Of a DNA stretch of 64,000 nucleotides, positions 13,701 through 25,200 are shown piece by piece. Source of the DNA: Cyanoderma ruficeps (taxonomy: Eukaryota; Chordata; Aves; Passeriformes; Timaliidae); the NCBI GenBank assembly GCA_008694505.1, contig VZDJ01007747.1:4057390-4121389 (forward strand), in the 5' to 3' direction. The position numbers and the translations under genes were made by a program. The notes below the pieces were generated by a model. That model saw only the letters and a list, made by a program, of their open reading frames with translations, ran no database searches and was not told the origin of the DNA. Position 1 is the stretch's first letter; every line of letters begins with the position of its first letter.

Positions 13701-16700
13701 TGCTCTCTGCTGACTGTCCAAGCTATTCAGGAATGACATTACTACTGGAGGTCAGAGTGGGCTTTTGATCTGTATTTGTGCAGCTCCTTGCACTGCAGGC
13801 TTCTAGTCTTTAATTAGGTCTCCTAGATACCAGAGTAATGCAAATAATAAAAAATAATCATGTACTAGGTTTCCTCACCCAGCACAAAACCTCTGTAAGA
13901 TGGTTTCTCATTCATTTGGAGGAGGAAAAGTGTGTTCATTGAAAAGCAGCCCTTTCTGGTCAGCTCTGGCCAGAATGCTTGGCACTGTTTCTTAATTGAA
14001 AAATCCACTCTGTTTTTGAACTAATGTGCTATTTTTGCTGTGGTGGCAATTTGCTTGTATCCAAAACTCTGTTTCCCATTATCTGCTGTCAAATGCAGCT
14101 CAAAAATGTTCTGTATCTCTCATTTTTCATCTAATCCCTTTCTCCATGAGTTCATTTTCAAAAACCCACCTCTTACCCAAGCCTATGAAAACCTCAAAAC
14201 TGAGGAAAGTGAAGATAGCTGAACACAATAAGCTTAGATGTTTCCTACCCATCTACAGTGTGTTTTACTCTTAAACTCCTTACCTTGCTTTAATGGAGAT
14301 CTTAGTGATTGCATGTAAGGAGGTACTTGCAACAACACGTTGGAAATGTTAAAATTGCAGGGCCTTTCAAAGATAGCAACCTGGTCTAGTGGAAGGTGTT
14401 CCTGCCCAGGGCAGGGAGCTTGGAACTAGATGGTCTTTGAGGTGCCTTCCAAGCCTTCTATGATTCTGTATCTAATTTGCAGTGGTGTATTATGTTCAAA
14501 GATGTGTTTGATAAAGTTTTTAGGTTGCTTTTCTCTCTCTGACAGAAGTTTCCCACAGCCAGTAAGTGTCAGCAATGCAAAGATGCTCCCTTCAGACCTA
14601 TGGATTTGTGAAAAAAATGCCCTGTCAGTGTCTTATATCCACTGTAAAAGCATTGAACAGTCTCATCCCTATTTTTACTTGTGGTGTTCAGGAATGGGAA
14701 TTTATATTTTTCTCCCTCCCTCTCTATATATCAGTACTTGACTTCATGGCCATGAAAGAAGTAATTTTTTGACTTCTCATCTAGTTACCCTGTTTCTTAC
14801 AAGGCTTCTAAACTCTGCTTACATCCTCTGATTCTCATTTCAATAAATTTATGGGGGTAAAGGTCATCCTATCACTTTTTTTTTTAAATTGTGTTTGGTA
14901 ACCTCTCTTGCAGTGGCAAGCAACAGTTGTTACATGTACCTATCTTCAGCTTTACCTACTCAGCTTTGAAGTGTTGCTTAGAGAAGAGAAACAGTGACAC
15001 ATTTTGAGCTCCTTCTGCCATCCTTTTTGATATAGTAGGGCTCCCCTCAGGAGCTCTGTGAAAATGTCACCATGAACAGGGATAGGTTATGTTGGGACAG
15101 AAGAAACTGTGTCTCAGCAAGAGTGGGGCTGCTCCACCGGGTACTCCACAGGCTCTGGTGGTTGTCATGGTGGTTGAAAGGCAGCAGCCACATAAAGCCT
15201 CATCAACACTGGCCCTCCCACCTTTCCTCTTGCCAGCAGAGCTGTGCCAGCATTAGCCCTGAGAGGTGAATCTGGAAGGAGTGCTTGCTTTGTGCTCAGT
15301 TGCTGTAAAGCATGACAGATTCCAGGCTTTAGTGGAGCTCTGTTAAGTGGAATGGCAGCAGGGGCACTCCTCATTTGATCCTTCCTGTTGCACTGGCCCA
15401 GAAGTGCCTTAGCCTCTGCATGTTGTAATGGGCTGCACTGTGCCCAGGCAGCTTGGATGGCAGCCATGTGCAAGCTGAGGGGAGCTGGAATAGTGTTGGA
15501 TTATGGCCGCCTGTTTGACCCTAGAAATGCCCATGGCATGTGTCTTTTGCCAGGTTTGAGGGTGGAATATTCAAAGATAGCAGTGCTCATCATCCAGAGA
15601 TTGTTCTGCATGCTTTTCCTAGCTCTTATACAACTGGAATAGTGTGATGGGACTGTGGGTGAGACAAAGGACATTTCTAAGACTTTACTTTTGAGTAGAT
15701 TCGTTGTACTGGCTGCCTCAAGCATCTCCCCAACTCTGTGGTCCAACAGGGTAGTATTTGGGTGAAGTCATTCTCAGCCTTGCAAAGGTTTCTTAAGCTT
15801 GAGGACTAAGGGTTTATGTACTTCATGGTAAATGCTTCTGTGTTTCAGTGGCTGTCCTTCAGCATGGATATACAAAGTAAAGCTATTACTTATTGGTGAC
15901 ATTTATATGATAACACCTATGTATACCAGCAGTTATGCTTATAAATCGATTTTTAATGTCTTCCTTGCTTTGTGTGACTGATTGGTGAAGATGCCTTTTC
16001 TTGTGATGGAAACTATCACAGCTTGATTTTTTATGTTTAGAACAGCATTTTCATATTTTCTTTAGAACACTGTTTTTTTGATAGAACAAGAATACTAACA
16101 ATAATTCATTTTGCCCAGTCCTTACGTAGAAATAAGGCACAGGAAGAGTAAAACCAGCAGATTCTATTTGCATTAAAACTAGTAGTATCCTTCCAATGTA
16201 TTCAAGGGGAATAGAGTGGTAGACTGTAATGTCCTAGGCTAAATCCTTATTGGCACATGCAAGTGGAATAGTCACGCATGTTAAATATGCCATTAATGCA
16301 AACTGATTGGCTAGGTAGCAAATGTGCTGCTAACCACAAAAGCTTTCAACACCTCTGTTAAATCTGCTTTCTCTGTTCAACTACAGTTTGGGGGTTTGCC
16401 CTGCTGTCTTTAATTAGTCTGTGGGAGGGCTAATTCGGATGGTCAAAATTCTCTTTAAATGTCTTTTTCATGGATCTTAGGATTTTTCTTCTGTGAAAAC
16501 AAAAGCATTGATTCCTTCCTATTTTCTTGCAGGACCATTCATCAGCGTAGTGTTGTCGAAGCTGGAGAACATGCTGGAGAATTCCTTGCATGTAAATTTG
16601 CTGCTTATTGGGATTATTACTCAGCTGGCAAGTTACCCACAGCCACTTCTTCGCTCCTTTCTGCTCAACACCAACATGGTGTTTCAGCCTAGTGTGCGCT

Positions 16701-19700
16701 CACTCTATCAGGTATTTACCTCCAGTGTTAGCCATGCCTACTGGAGCAGTGTCTTTAGTGTCTCCTTAAACCTTACATTAGCTCCTTTCAGTTTCACATG
16801 TAGCTTTCCTACCTGTCTGAGAGCTTCTTATTTCATTTCCATGTTTTAATTGCATTTGTGCAAAGAACTGGAAACACTCTGTATGACCATAGCTTTTTTC
16901 AGAACTCTATTTTAATGCAAGTAGAGAAAGCCTGAATATTGAGTCTGTGGCTGCACTGGCAGCAAAGGAGAAATAAGTAATTGTTAGTGTTGTTTTGGCA
17001 GGTGCTGGCATCTGTGAAAAATAAGATTGAACATTTTGCTTCCATTGAAAAAGACTTCCCAGGTCTTCTCCTGGAGGCCCAACAGTACTTGCTTTTTCGT
17101 GTGGATATGTCTGATACTGCAGAAGAATTGCTCACCAAAGGTAAATGATAACCATGCTCACAGGAAGACTGGGTGGAATGACTTACCAGTTACCTCTGTC
17201 CTTTTCTCCAGATGATTAAAAGGTGTGGTGTGTTGTGAATGTCATTAGGCAGCTGTATCCTTCTGACTTTAGTGATGATGCTCAGTAGACCACAGTGTAT
17301 GTGTCTATTTGGACATTCTTTGCTGTTAAGAAGTTTTTATTTGGTATATAAAACATCTGTTTAAGGAAGTAACAAAATCAGTTCTTGGCTTGCTGTCAGT
17401 AAACAAACTCACTTTCAAAGCATGAGATGAGGTGGCATATGTGCATGATTTCGTTTTATTTTTAGCTGACCTTCAGCTAGTCATTGCTTCTTTTTTGATA
17501 AATGTTAGAGAGGACAGAAGTCCAGGATAAATTGGTTTCTGCAGCAATTGAATAAAGCTTGGTATCATGATTTGGGCTACCACTGAAGGAGATAAGATGC
17601 TGAAAATTTTCTGGCTAGGGTCTTTCTTGTATGACAAACAAATCAAAACAAACAGAAAAAAACAAAAGGTGTGTGTCTAAGAGCAGTGGGGAGTTAGACA
17701 GGTATCATCCCACCAAGTCAGCTTTGCAGGGGCCTCTGCTGCCTCTCAAGCACAGTGCACACTGCACCTGTCTTTACAGTTACCTGTACTTACTTGTGCA
17801 GCTGTGGGGCAAGCTAGTAAAAATACACAAAAAGAAGTCTTAGCTGCCAAATAAGAACCAATGAGACACAGGCAGGCAATGGGTAGAGCTGAAGCCCTGC
17901 CCTGAGGATGTGCTTGTTTCAGCTTGCTGCTGAGTGGGCAATGTTGGATGCAGGCTTCTCTTAAAAGCCAACTTGCCACACAATGGGAATGTGTCAAATT
18001 CGGTGAGTCACGAAGAGCTGACTCTGCAAAAGGGTTCAAGAGAGGCTGCATTTACAGATGTCTGCTTACTCATCTTTGGGGGTCATTAATAATCATCCAC
18101 TCTGCCCACACTTCAGTGAAGATGTTGATGCTTTTCTTGGATTTCCAGATGTGTGGAAATCAGGACTCTTTATGTGCCATTTTAATTGTGTTTTCATTTT
18201 TCAAAGTTCTGGAGAATAATATTACTAGTTTCTGGTCAGCTTAGTATGTGTTTCTAAGGTCTGCAGTACATCTAGTCTGTAAAATTAGGATCTTGCTAAG
18301 GCTGCTTCCTGAAGAATTGGTCTGTGGAAGGTGCCTGCTGTAAAAAAGCTGTGTGCTGCACGTGTCAGTAGTGTTTTAGGCTCTGCATTTTGGTGCCATA
18401 GAATAGAAAGCCTTACAATTTGATGGCATTGTAACTAGCATGTGGGAGATGAGATTAGGAGACAACATTCAGAGTCCTTTCTTTCTTCAGGTGCTGGCAA
18501 TAAGAAATTTTACATAATGCATTCCCGATGACATTTATTTATACTTCCTGTTTTACATCAGTTTTCTTCTCTGGGCTTCAGAATTTGCCGGGTTGACTCA
18601 TGCTGGTCATTATTTAGGAATTTGGAACAAGGCTGCTTAGTCACCCTGTTAGTATGCTTTTTTCTGTATAGTGGCAACTCCTGCACCAACCAGTACTTCT
18701 TTATATTGGTTAAGAAGTGCAAGGTAGAAACTGCTGCAATAATGATAAATTAAAAAAAAAAACAACAAAAACCAAACCAAAAAAAACAACAAAAAGCCAA
18801 AACCAAACAACAAATTAGGAATTCCCCATGGACTTCTTTGCATTAGCTTGAACACCACCTCTGACTGTCAGATATTTTGGTTCCTCTCTGAGGGATTTTT
18901 CCCCTGAACAGAAGTGGTGGATAAACCTCAGCGTTCGCTGCAGATCTGACCATAACCAGCTTCCTACAGAATTCACATATGAAAACCTGAAGCCAGAGTT
19001 AGTGGGGAAGACACATGTAGAACCAAAACACTATAGAGCATTTTCTCTCTCTTTACAGGATTGGTCTCTGAAGGTGTTTGAACAGAAATGGTACAAGTTG
19101 TTCTCTTTTGCTTGCAGGAGTGTGTGGTTTCTTCCACAGCAGCTTGGGCTCTGGTTACACATCTAGAGCTGTCACGATGTAGTTTCATGTGCAAGCTGCC
19201 TCTCTTTCAGTGTGTTGGTAACAATCTTCAGAGTACTCATTTGCTCAGTTTTCAATTGTGTAACTTAGATTGCATCACCCCAGAGAGAAGTGAACAATCC
19301 TGATCAGAGGAAAAATCCAAATCTCTAGTTCCTAGATCAGCTTTGTGTGCTTTTCTGGTATTTTTGGGGTTTTATTCCAAACAAGCAGTTGAATCTAAAC
19401 CAAAATAGTTTTTTAGAAATGTATCAATTTTGATTCTTTTTAGAAGGAAGAGTATAAACAAAATCAAAGCTTTGACAGTATACTAGCATTCTGGTTATAT
19501 TGCCTAAAGTATTTAAAAAACTTGAAATATTAATTATGAAACGTTTTGACATTAGAAAATCTGAGGAAAATCTTCAGGGGAAGCTTAAAACTTTATCTTT
19601 TCATTGTAATCTATAATTTAAGTTGTTTTTCCTCCCACAGTCGGATTTTCCCACAGAATAGAAATTCCTGTACTCTTTCTCTAGTAGGTAGAAATTTGTA

Positions 19701-21319
19701 GAATAACAACATAAATGATTGATAAGTCTGGAGTTGGAAAGGTGTTTTAAACTCAAGAAAAGTACGAGTCTGTTAAATGATTGAGATGAAAAATTTTTTT
19801 TCAAGTGTTTGGAAGAGTAGAATAATTCCACAGTGCCTTGGGTGAAGTACAGGAGAGGAACAAAAGTGCAGGGCTGTTGAACAGAGGGATTGCTGTGCAG
19901 CATCGAGTGAGGCCTTCATCTACAGCTCCCCCTGTTCGCTGCTTGGAGAGGTTTCAGGGCGAGGCTGGCGTCCCTTGAGACTGCTACTTTAACATAAATT
20001 CTGTGCACTGTGAGGGAAACCCCTCCTGAAGGCAGCAATGCTGTGTTGGGCTTGTCTGCAGTATGCGAGTTAACATAACAGCCCTTTTATTTCTTTTTAA
20101 TGATTTACTTATACATCTCAGGAGAACGTCCGACTTGTAAGTTAGACAGGATTTTATCTGTCTCTGCTGTTGGCCTCAATGATACCTTGTAGCACTGACT
20201 TCTATCTTGTAGCAGTGAGTTCTACAGGTTAATTTTTCTTTGTAGAGTATTTCCATCAGCATTAAATTTTGTCACCTTTTTAGTTTCACTAAATTAATTA
20301 TCATCTAATTAAAGGGCAGTTCTGCTTCAGGTTGAAACAAGGAGCAGTTGATTGAAATTTAAGTGCTGGTGCCACTGTATTTCCATGCATTCTGATACTT
20401 GAGCTCTGATCCTCTGAACTCTGGCAGCAGAGATCATATAGCAGAACACACAGTGGCTTGCACTTGCTCTCTTTTTAATGGTTAGTTGCTTTACAGGGAA
20501 GTAAGTGTAGTTAGTGGGGCCTATAGCTGCAGAAAAATCCAATTTTTAATTTTTTTTTTCCCTTAGTTTCTAACTTGCTTCAAACTCACGTGGTGATATG
20601 ATAGCTTGGCCTCGAACCCATTGACATGGTGATGCACAGGGAGAGGATAGAGAAAGAGAAGTAAAATCAAAACAACAGTTTGATCTGGGGGAGGGATAGA
20701 GCACAGCATTGTTGAAATGTAGACAACCATGCCGGCTCTAGGCTGGTAGATATTATCTGCTGTTTCAGAAGGTAAATCGATATTACTCTTTTCCTTGACT
20801 CCTCTTCTGCCCACATATTTCTCTCATCAGAGCTGGAACTGAATGATGTATAACCTGGGGAAAGATAGGTAATAAAAAATGCAATAGAACCAGGCCACAT
20901 AGAACTTAAAAATGCTGGATTAGTGGAGTATCTCCCTGCACGATCTGGGTACTGCAAATTACAGCTCTGAACACAATCCTTATAAACTGGGTTTGGACAC
21001 TGTACAAATACTCTGTGTGCCTAATATGCAGTCTGTTTTGTTTCTTCTTCCTCTCCTCCTGTCTTTAGGTAATGTCCAGCACAGCAGCAACACAGGGAAA
21101 GTAAGGAATCTTCCCGAAGCTTACCCGACTGTCCTGCAGCCTTTCCTGGGCCAGAAAGCAAAGAAAGGCCTGGCTCATCCCAGTCTTCCTGCACATGTGA
21201 GGAACGCCGTACTTGCAGCTGCCCTCTTCCCAGAGTTCCTGAAGGAGCTGGCAGCTCTAGCCCAGGAACATTCTATTTTATGTTACAGAATACTGGGGGA
21301 TTTTGAAGATTATTATTAG
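7534..21319 (+). CDS. FHIP1A: FHIP1A (FAM160A1), FTS and Hook-interacting protein 1A, C-terminal part, 7 exons
   Basis: Seven exons (7534-7701, 9867-9946, 11375-11562, 12067-13107, 16533-16711, 17002-17140, 21069-21319) join in frame into 681 codons plus a TAG stop. The first 144 residues belong to the conserved N-terminal RAI16-like/FHIP helical region. A roughly 347-residue acidic, Ser/Pro-rich, probably disordered segment follows, then a conserved C-terminal helical region ending DFEDYY. FHIP proteins bind Hook coiled-coil proteins and FTS (AKTIP) and tie dynein-dynactin to vesicle cargo in the cytoplasm; this is family knowledge. Human FHIP1A is near 1040 residues, so about 360 N-terminal residues should lie before the window. 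The paralogue call (1A rather than 1B, 2A or 2B) rests mainly on GATB being the convergent neighbour, as in human. All introns are GT-AG with matching phases and the frame is intact. The promoter is not in the window. Confidence 0.9.
7702..9866 (+). other. FHIP1A: FHIP1A intron
   Basis: This 2.2-kb GT-AG intron holds a short TG microsatellite near 7855-7868. I see nothing else of note in it. Confidence 0.8.
7855..7868. repeat. (TG)n microsatellite
   Basis: About seven TG units follow a short T run inside the FHIP1A intron. Confidence 0.7.
9867..9946 (+). CDS. FHIP1A: FHIP1A exon, RAI16-like region
   Basis: This 80-nt exon encodes LCVVSLALFRTLIGLHCEDV and then MLQLVL, leaving AG that completes an Arg codon with the G opening the next exon. 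The acceptor is TTTTCCAG and the donor GTAAAC. It is too short to stand out as an open frame; I found it by the family pattern and by the splice phase it must fit. Confidence 0.9.
9947..11374 (+). other. FHIP1A: FHIP1A intron
   Basis: This is a 1.4-kb GT-AG intron in phase 2. I see no repeat or gene; several short open frames overlap on both strands without resemblance to anything known. Confidence 0.8.
11375..11562 (+). CDS. FHIP1A: FHIP1A exon, end of RAI16-like region
   Basis: This 188-nt exon starts with the G that completes Arg, then reads YLIPCNHMMLSQRRAVKERD, an LLALTP block and a short C-terminal stretch ending LWTKTAQTK. Acceptor CTGTTTCAG, donor GTAGTT. It ends with one base of the next codon (phase 1). 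Confidence 0.92.
11563..12066 (+). other. FHIP1A: FHIP1A intron
   Basis: This 504-base GT-AG intron in phase 1 has no recognisable feature. Confidence 0.8.
12067..13107 (+). CDS. FHIP1A: FHIP1A large central exon, mostly disordered
   Basis: This 1041-nt exon (347 codons) follows the acceptor TGCTTCCAG. Its first 80 or so residues (from RAVDISYLQYL to FRLQQRTPSL) look folded. The rest is acidic and rich in Ser, Pro, Glu and Asp, with clusters such as SPAEEEEDFENF and SPKHSPRSQSAPF, typical of a flexible linker with phosphorylation sites. Both flanking introns are phase 1, so the exon is a symmetric unit that can be skipped without a frameshift. The donor AG|GTGTCC is weak. If it is ignored, translation adds 16 residues and stops at 13155-13157. 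Confidence 0.9.
13108..16532 (+). other. FHIP1A: FHIP1A intron
   Basis: This 3.4-kb phase 1 intron starts at the weak donor GTGTCC. The reading frame stays open for 16 codons into it and stops at 13157. It contains a CR1 tail at 14377-14470. Confidence 0.8.
14377..14470 (+). mobile_element. CR1 LINE 3'-end fragment
   Basis: CAACCTGGTCTAGTGGAAGG, a GTTCCTGCCCAGGGCAGGG block, TTGGAACTAGATGGTC and a terminal TTCTATGATTCTGTA match the CR1 3' end with its ATTCTATG-type tail. Plus orientation, 5'-truncated to about 95 bases. Confidence 0.9.
16533..16711 (+). CDS. FHIP1A: FHIP1A exon, C-terminal conserved region
   Basis: This 179-nt exon encodes GPFISVVLSKLENMLENSLH, then a helical stretch through LIGIITQLASYPQPLL and SFLLNTNMVFQPSVRSLYQ. 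The first G of Gly comes from the preceding exon. Acceptor TTTTCTTGCAG, donor GTATTT, ending in phase 0. This C-terminal helical block is strongly conserved among FHIP proteins. Confidence 0.92.
17002..17140 (+). CDS. FHIP1A: FHIP1A exon, C-terminal conserved region
   Basis: This 139-nt exon encodes VLASVKNKIEHFASIEKDFP and then GLLLEAQQYLLFRVDMSDTA up to LLTK. The acceptor TTTTGGCAG lies only 290 bases after the previous donor, and the donor is GTAAAT. It ends with one base (phase 1) that completes Gly with the final exon. Confidence 0.92.
18751..18812. repeat. A-rich low-complexity tract (AAC/CAAA units)
   Basis: A run of A with interspersed C and CC in irregular AACAA and CCAAA units extends about 60 bases. 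No flanking element or target-site duplication is evident. Confidence 0.75.
20186..20225. repeat. 20-bp tandem duplication
   Basis: CTTGTAGCACTGACTTCTAT is followed directly by a second 20-base copy that begins CTTGTAGCAGTGAGTTCTA. The two copies differ at about three positions. Confidence 0.8.
21069..21319 (+). CDS. FHIP1A: FHIP1A final coding exon
   Basis: This 251-nt coding segment follows acceptor CTGTCTTTAG. It opens GNVQHSSNTGKVRNLPEAYP and closes with CYRILGDFEDYY and a TAG stop at 21317-21319. The middle holds a helical, Ala/Leu-rich stretch (VRNAVLAAALFPEFLKELAA). Phase agrees with the preceding exon across a 3.9-kb intron. Confidence 0.9.
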
Positions 21320-22285
21320 TGAGGTTTTAAAATGCGTTTTGAAAAAGCTTTTGGAGTTTAAACAGATTTTTAATGCAAAGCTGCTTTCAAAAGAAGGTTG
21401 TACTTAAATATTTCCTGAAAATACTTGATTTGGAGGGGGCAGAAGGAGGCAAAATATTATTCCACTTAGGCCTTATAATTTCCCTCTGTGCTACATAACT
21501 TATTTGAGATTTCTGATACTGCTGTTATTGCAGCTTCCTTCTTCATCCCTTCCTCTTTACAGAGCCACCCTTCTCAGTGTCACTGATTCCTGTTGAATTT
21601 CTGCAACAGACGCTTGTTGGCTGGCTAAGAGACGTGTTAGCTTTTTCTGTTCCAGAAATACTCTTCTGGATAACTTGTTAGGAGACAAGTTTGGTTGAAA
21701 CAACATTGCCCCATGGGATAAGTTCACAATATGAAAAGACATGCAAAATCTGCACAAAACCCCTTTATATGTGTAGGGCTGTGCTTCTCGATGTCATTGT
21801 CCTCTTTGCCTCTACCCTTGCTTCGCCCTGAAGCCAGGTTCCTACCAATCCACATCCAAAACCCCCTTTTAAACTACTGGCTCAGGTTTTCTGAATTCAA
21901 GTGATCTTATGTGTAGTAAACCCATGAGTAGCTGGAAGCAGGTGCTGGGCCCTACACATACCATATTGCCTTATGTTGCAGACAGATCTGCAGCTCTCAG
22001 CTGTTGGGCTTTGAAGTCATATGAAGTGTGTAAGTGGATGTGGATTGCAGACTGCCTGGAATTTTCCTTGTGGTTCCTCGGCATTCCTTGATAACTCTTG
22101 CATTGCTACCTAAGCCCGCGAGTATGCCTTATTTAGGAAGATTTGCACAAAGTTCAAAACAAAATGTTTCTATGCAAGCTGTTAATAGTGTCCAGTTTAT
22201 TTGTATGCTTGTTTTAATAAGCTAAAGAAAGATACTCAGTATCTTTCTGTAGCATTAAATGGACAGCAGGCTGTTTTTGTCTTTT
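21320..22285 (+). other. FHIP1A: probable FHIP1A 3' UTR
   Basis: The sequence after the FHIP1A stop is AT-rich and noncoding. I end the UTR near 22285 because an ATTAAA hexamer at 22254 is followed by a dense T/GT-rich tract. Later AATAAA hexamers at 23612 and 23716 could give longer 3' ends. The end is inferred, not shown by transcript data. Confidence 0.5.
22254..22259 (+). terminator. FHIP1A: candidate poly(A) signal ATTAAA of FHIP1A
   Basis: ATTAAA lies 935 bases after the stop. A TGTA motif sits just upstream and a repeated TTTTTTGTC tract (about 22273-22300) downstream, which fits a GU/U-rich downstream element. AATAAA at 23612-23617 and 23716-23721 are weaker alternatives. Confidence 0.45.
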
Positions 22286-25200
22286 TTGTCTTTTTTGTAA
22301 TTAAATGAAAAAGGTTTGCTTGCTCATGAAAGGTGTATTGTTTTATTGTTAATTTCTTTTGGTTAAGGGAAAGTTAAATACTGCTTGTTTACTTTTAATT
22401 TAGGTGTTGACTTTTCCTAATATTGCACTTCTGGGATTGTGAGGGGAGGACCATAGCTATTCACCAGCTACAGAAAAGGAAGGAGTAATGGGGAAAACTG
22501 TCTGCTGGTGACTAACTGCTTGAGAAAATTCTCTTCTGTGAGTAATAGGCTTCATTAGAAGAACCCAAACATGATGAATTGGTGCGTCACCACTGCATTT
22601 TGTCTTATCTTAGCTGCATAATTGTGCTTCCAGTGTGTTGTAGTTGGCTACCTAAAAAGGGGCTTAGTTCAAGAAAGCCATAAACCCTTTTGTCCAGGAT
22701 ACAAACTAACAGTGATTCCAAAAAACGTGAAGAAACAGAAATCAGAAATAACACTTGCATACATTAGTTCTCCTGCTCAGTGTAATTCCATAATGTGGAA
22801 TTCCTGTTAATCACATCCTGATTTTGAAACATACTTTCTTAGAGATTTTAAGGAAAAAACCAGTTTAAAAACAAAACCCAAAGACACTCCAGAACAGTGT
22901 AATTAATTGCAGGTCAAATTCCTCTGGAATGTGCAGTGCAGTTTAAGCTCCTAAATCCTTTAGAGAGTTCTGAAACATTCTGCCTTTAATCTACAAGGTA
23001 TAAATTAAAGTGTCTGCATTCATTGTGTCAGCCTGCTATAGGCTATTCCAAGAAAAAAAAAAATCCCGAAGTCTACCCTCCAACAAAATCACCTCCAGAA
23101 CATCTCTGGATCCACCTTTACTTGTTTGTTGCACAGTCTTCACTTCCATGATGGCTGGGGGTCCTTTTGGTTCCTAGCTGACTCTCGCTGGTTTGCTTTC
23201 ATTTGTGACTTGTTTGGTTTTCCAGGTGCCACTGCATCACCATTCTGTAAATCACCTACTGACCTCCACTTGTCCCTCTTTCACCTCACCAGCTTTCTTG
23301 GAAGCTGAAGCCAAAGCTGTGGGGTTTTTCCTTAAGTATTGGTTATCCAGGTTGAAGAGAGTTCTGTCTTTTTCAGTTAGCCTCACCCCTGTATTGCTGT
23401 TGTAAATGGGTAATAAGATTGATTTCTTTTCTTAATTTTTTTTTTAAACTTGTCCTAGGGCACTGTGGATCCTTTCCCCACCCCCCCATTTCTGCTGCCT
23501 TCCATGCTGTACTCACAGGCCTGGCCTGTGTGTGTTGGAAGTGTTTTAGCATTATGGTTGTAGGGTCAGTGCTTGCTCTGCTTCTCACCTCTTACACAGG
23601 AACTGCATGTGAATAAAATGAAAGTTTGATCAGCTGACTTTTAGTGGTTCAGAAACAAATGCCCTTTCTGAGGACTTAAAAAAAGAAATTAGAAGGATTA
23701 TTTCCCTTTTTTAAAAATAAAGAACTCTGCGGACCAGCACTCAAGGCAGTAAATTACTCCCTTCGTTTGTATTCTAAACTAAAAACCCTTATTTGCTGGG
23801 TAGAAATGATTTCTTTTGAGATGGTTAATTTTAACTCGTGTTTTCAACAAATGTACAAAATCACTGCAGTTTCATCCCGGCAGGTCTATAGGACCAAGTC
23901 AGCCTTTGAAATCTGGAGTTGTGTGGAAGGCTTCTTGCTGAAAGGTCAGAGCTGTGTTTGTGCACAGTGTCCCCTCACAAACGGGAAATGTCTGTCAGCT
24001 CCCCAAAAGGAAGAGATGGATGAGTGCAGTGACCCTGGATTAGAATGTAAAAATGCAGATCATACGTGTACCTTTGCATTGCTTGGTTTCTGAGTGGGAT
24101 CAGACTTGCAGCTGTGTCTCAGATGTAATAGCAGTATAATGTCTGGCAGCCAGCACAAAAAGCTAGTGGTGGGAATTGCCTCTTCCTGCCTTCAAAATGC
24201 AGAACCTATGATTTAGCTTGAAAATGTTGATCTTTTCAGATGAATCACATCTGTGTGCATAAGCTCTTCAGCCAAATGCTTCTCTAATAAGCTTCTTCCC
24301 TACAGTTAGATAATATTATCCCGTCTCTCACCAATAATACATCCTTCCCCCAAAAAACCCTGTGCCTGTGGTCCAAGCTGTGGTCCTGCCTGTAGGTCTC
24401 TGGAGGACAACAGCCTTATGCTGCTCTTTCCGAGAACAAGGAAGTGCTTAATGATCTGGTTTTCCCCACACTCAGGTGGGTGTGTGACTGGAGCAATCCC
24501 TCTCTGGCACATTGGCTCAGCATCAGTCCCAAATGAAGTGCCTTGGCAGATCTATTCCAAAGACTGCAGGTGGTGGCTCAGTGATACCAAAGTGAATTTC
24601 CAGTCTCCTACTAGATGTTTCAAACTGTGAATGCCACATTTCCAATTATGTAGCATTGGAGTGTGTTTTTAAGCTCTTCTGCTATAGCAAGGAAACTTTC
24701 CAGCATTTTCAAACTGCTTTCTTTTGTGTGTATTTTCAGTTTGGTTTTTGTTTATTTTGTTTTTGCAACCTAACTATAAAGTGAGCACTTTGTCTTCAAA
24801 AGTTTGTAGTCATTCTCTTTTACCTTTGGCCATTTTTGGATGCTTTCTGGGTTAGTATTAATTGGACTAAAGCACACAGCAGTTTCATTCATTCTTGTGC
24901 TGATCTTTGGACATGTATAGTCAGGTGCTGTTCAGGTGTTGCTGGCTGTGCTTACTACCTTTATTATTGTATTATAGGCACTTTTCTTACATTAGATCCT
25001 TTTCATGTGTGCCCTAAAGAATATTATGATATTTCAAATGAGATCAAGCTGTTAGTGTTGCAGTTCTGGGTGTGAAAAACGCATCATCTTTTTTTGTCCT
25101 GGTAACTTTTGACTCTGGTTTGGAAGAACAGAAATGACAACTTCTGTTTTCAGCTCTGTTATGTGGAGATGAGAAAATTGCAGTATCAAGCGTGGACTAT

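Larger units (their letters stand above)
17141..21068 (+). other. FHIP1A: FHIP1A last intron
   Basis: This 3.9-kb phase 1 intron carries an A/C-rich low-complexity tract at 18751-18812 and a 20-bp tandem duplication at 20186-20225. I see no gene in it. Confidence 0.8.

Noticed and set aside
23767..24093. 108-codon plus-strand frame with a Cys-rich end (DECSDPGLECKNADHTC) suggestive of an EGF-like module
   Set aside because: The cysteine spacing does not complete an EGF domain, there are no convincing splice sites around it, and it lies past the FHIP1A stop with no other exon of a secreted protein nearby.
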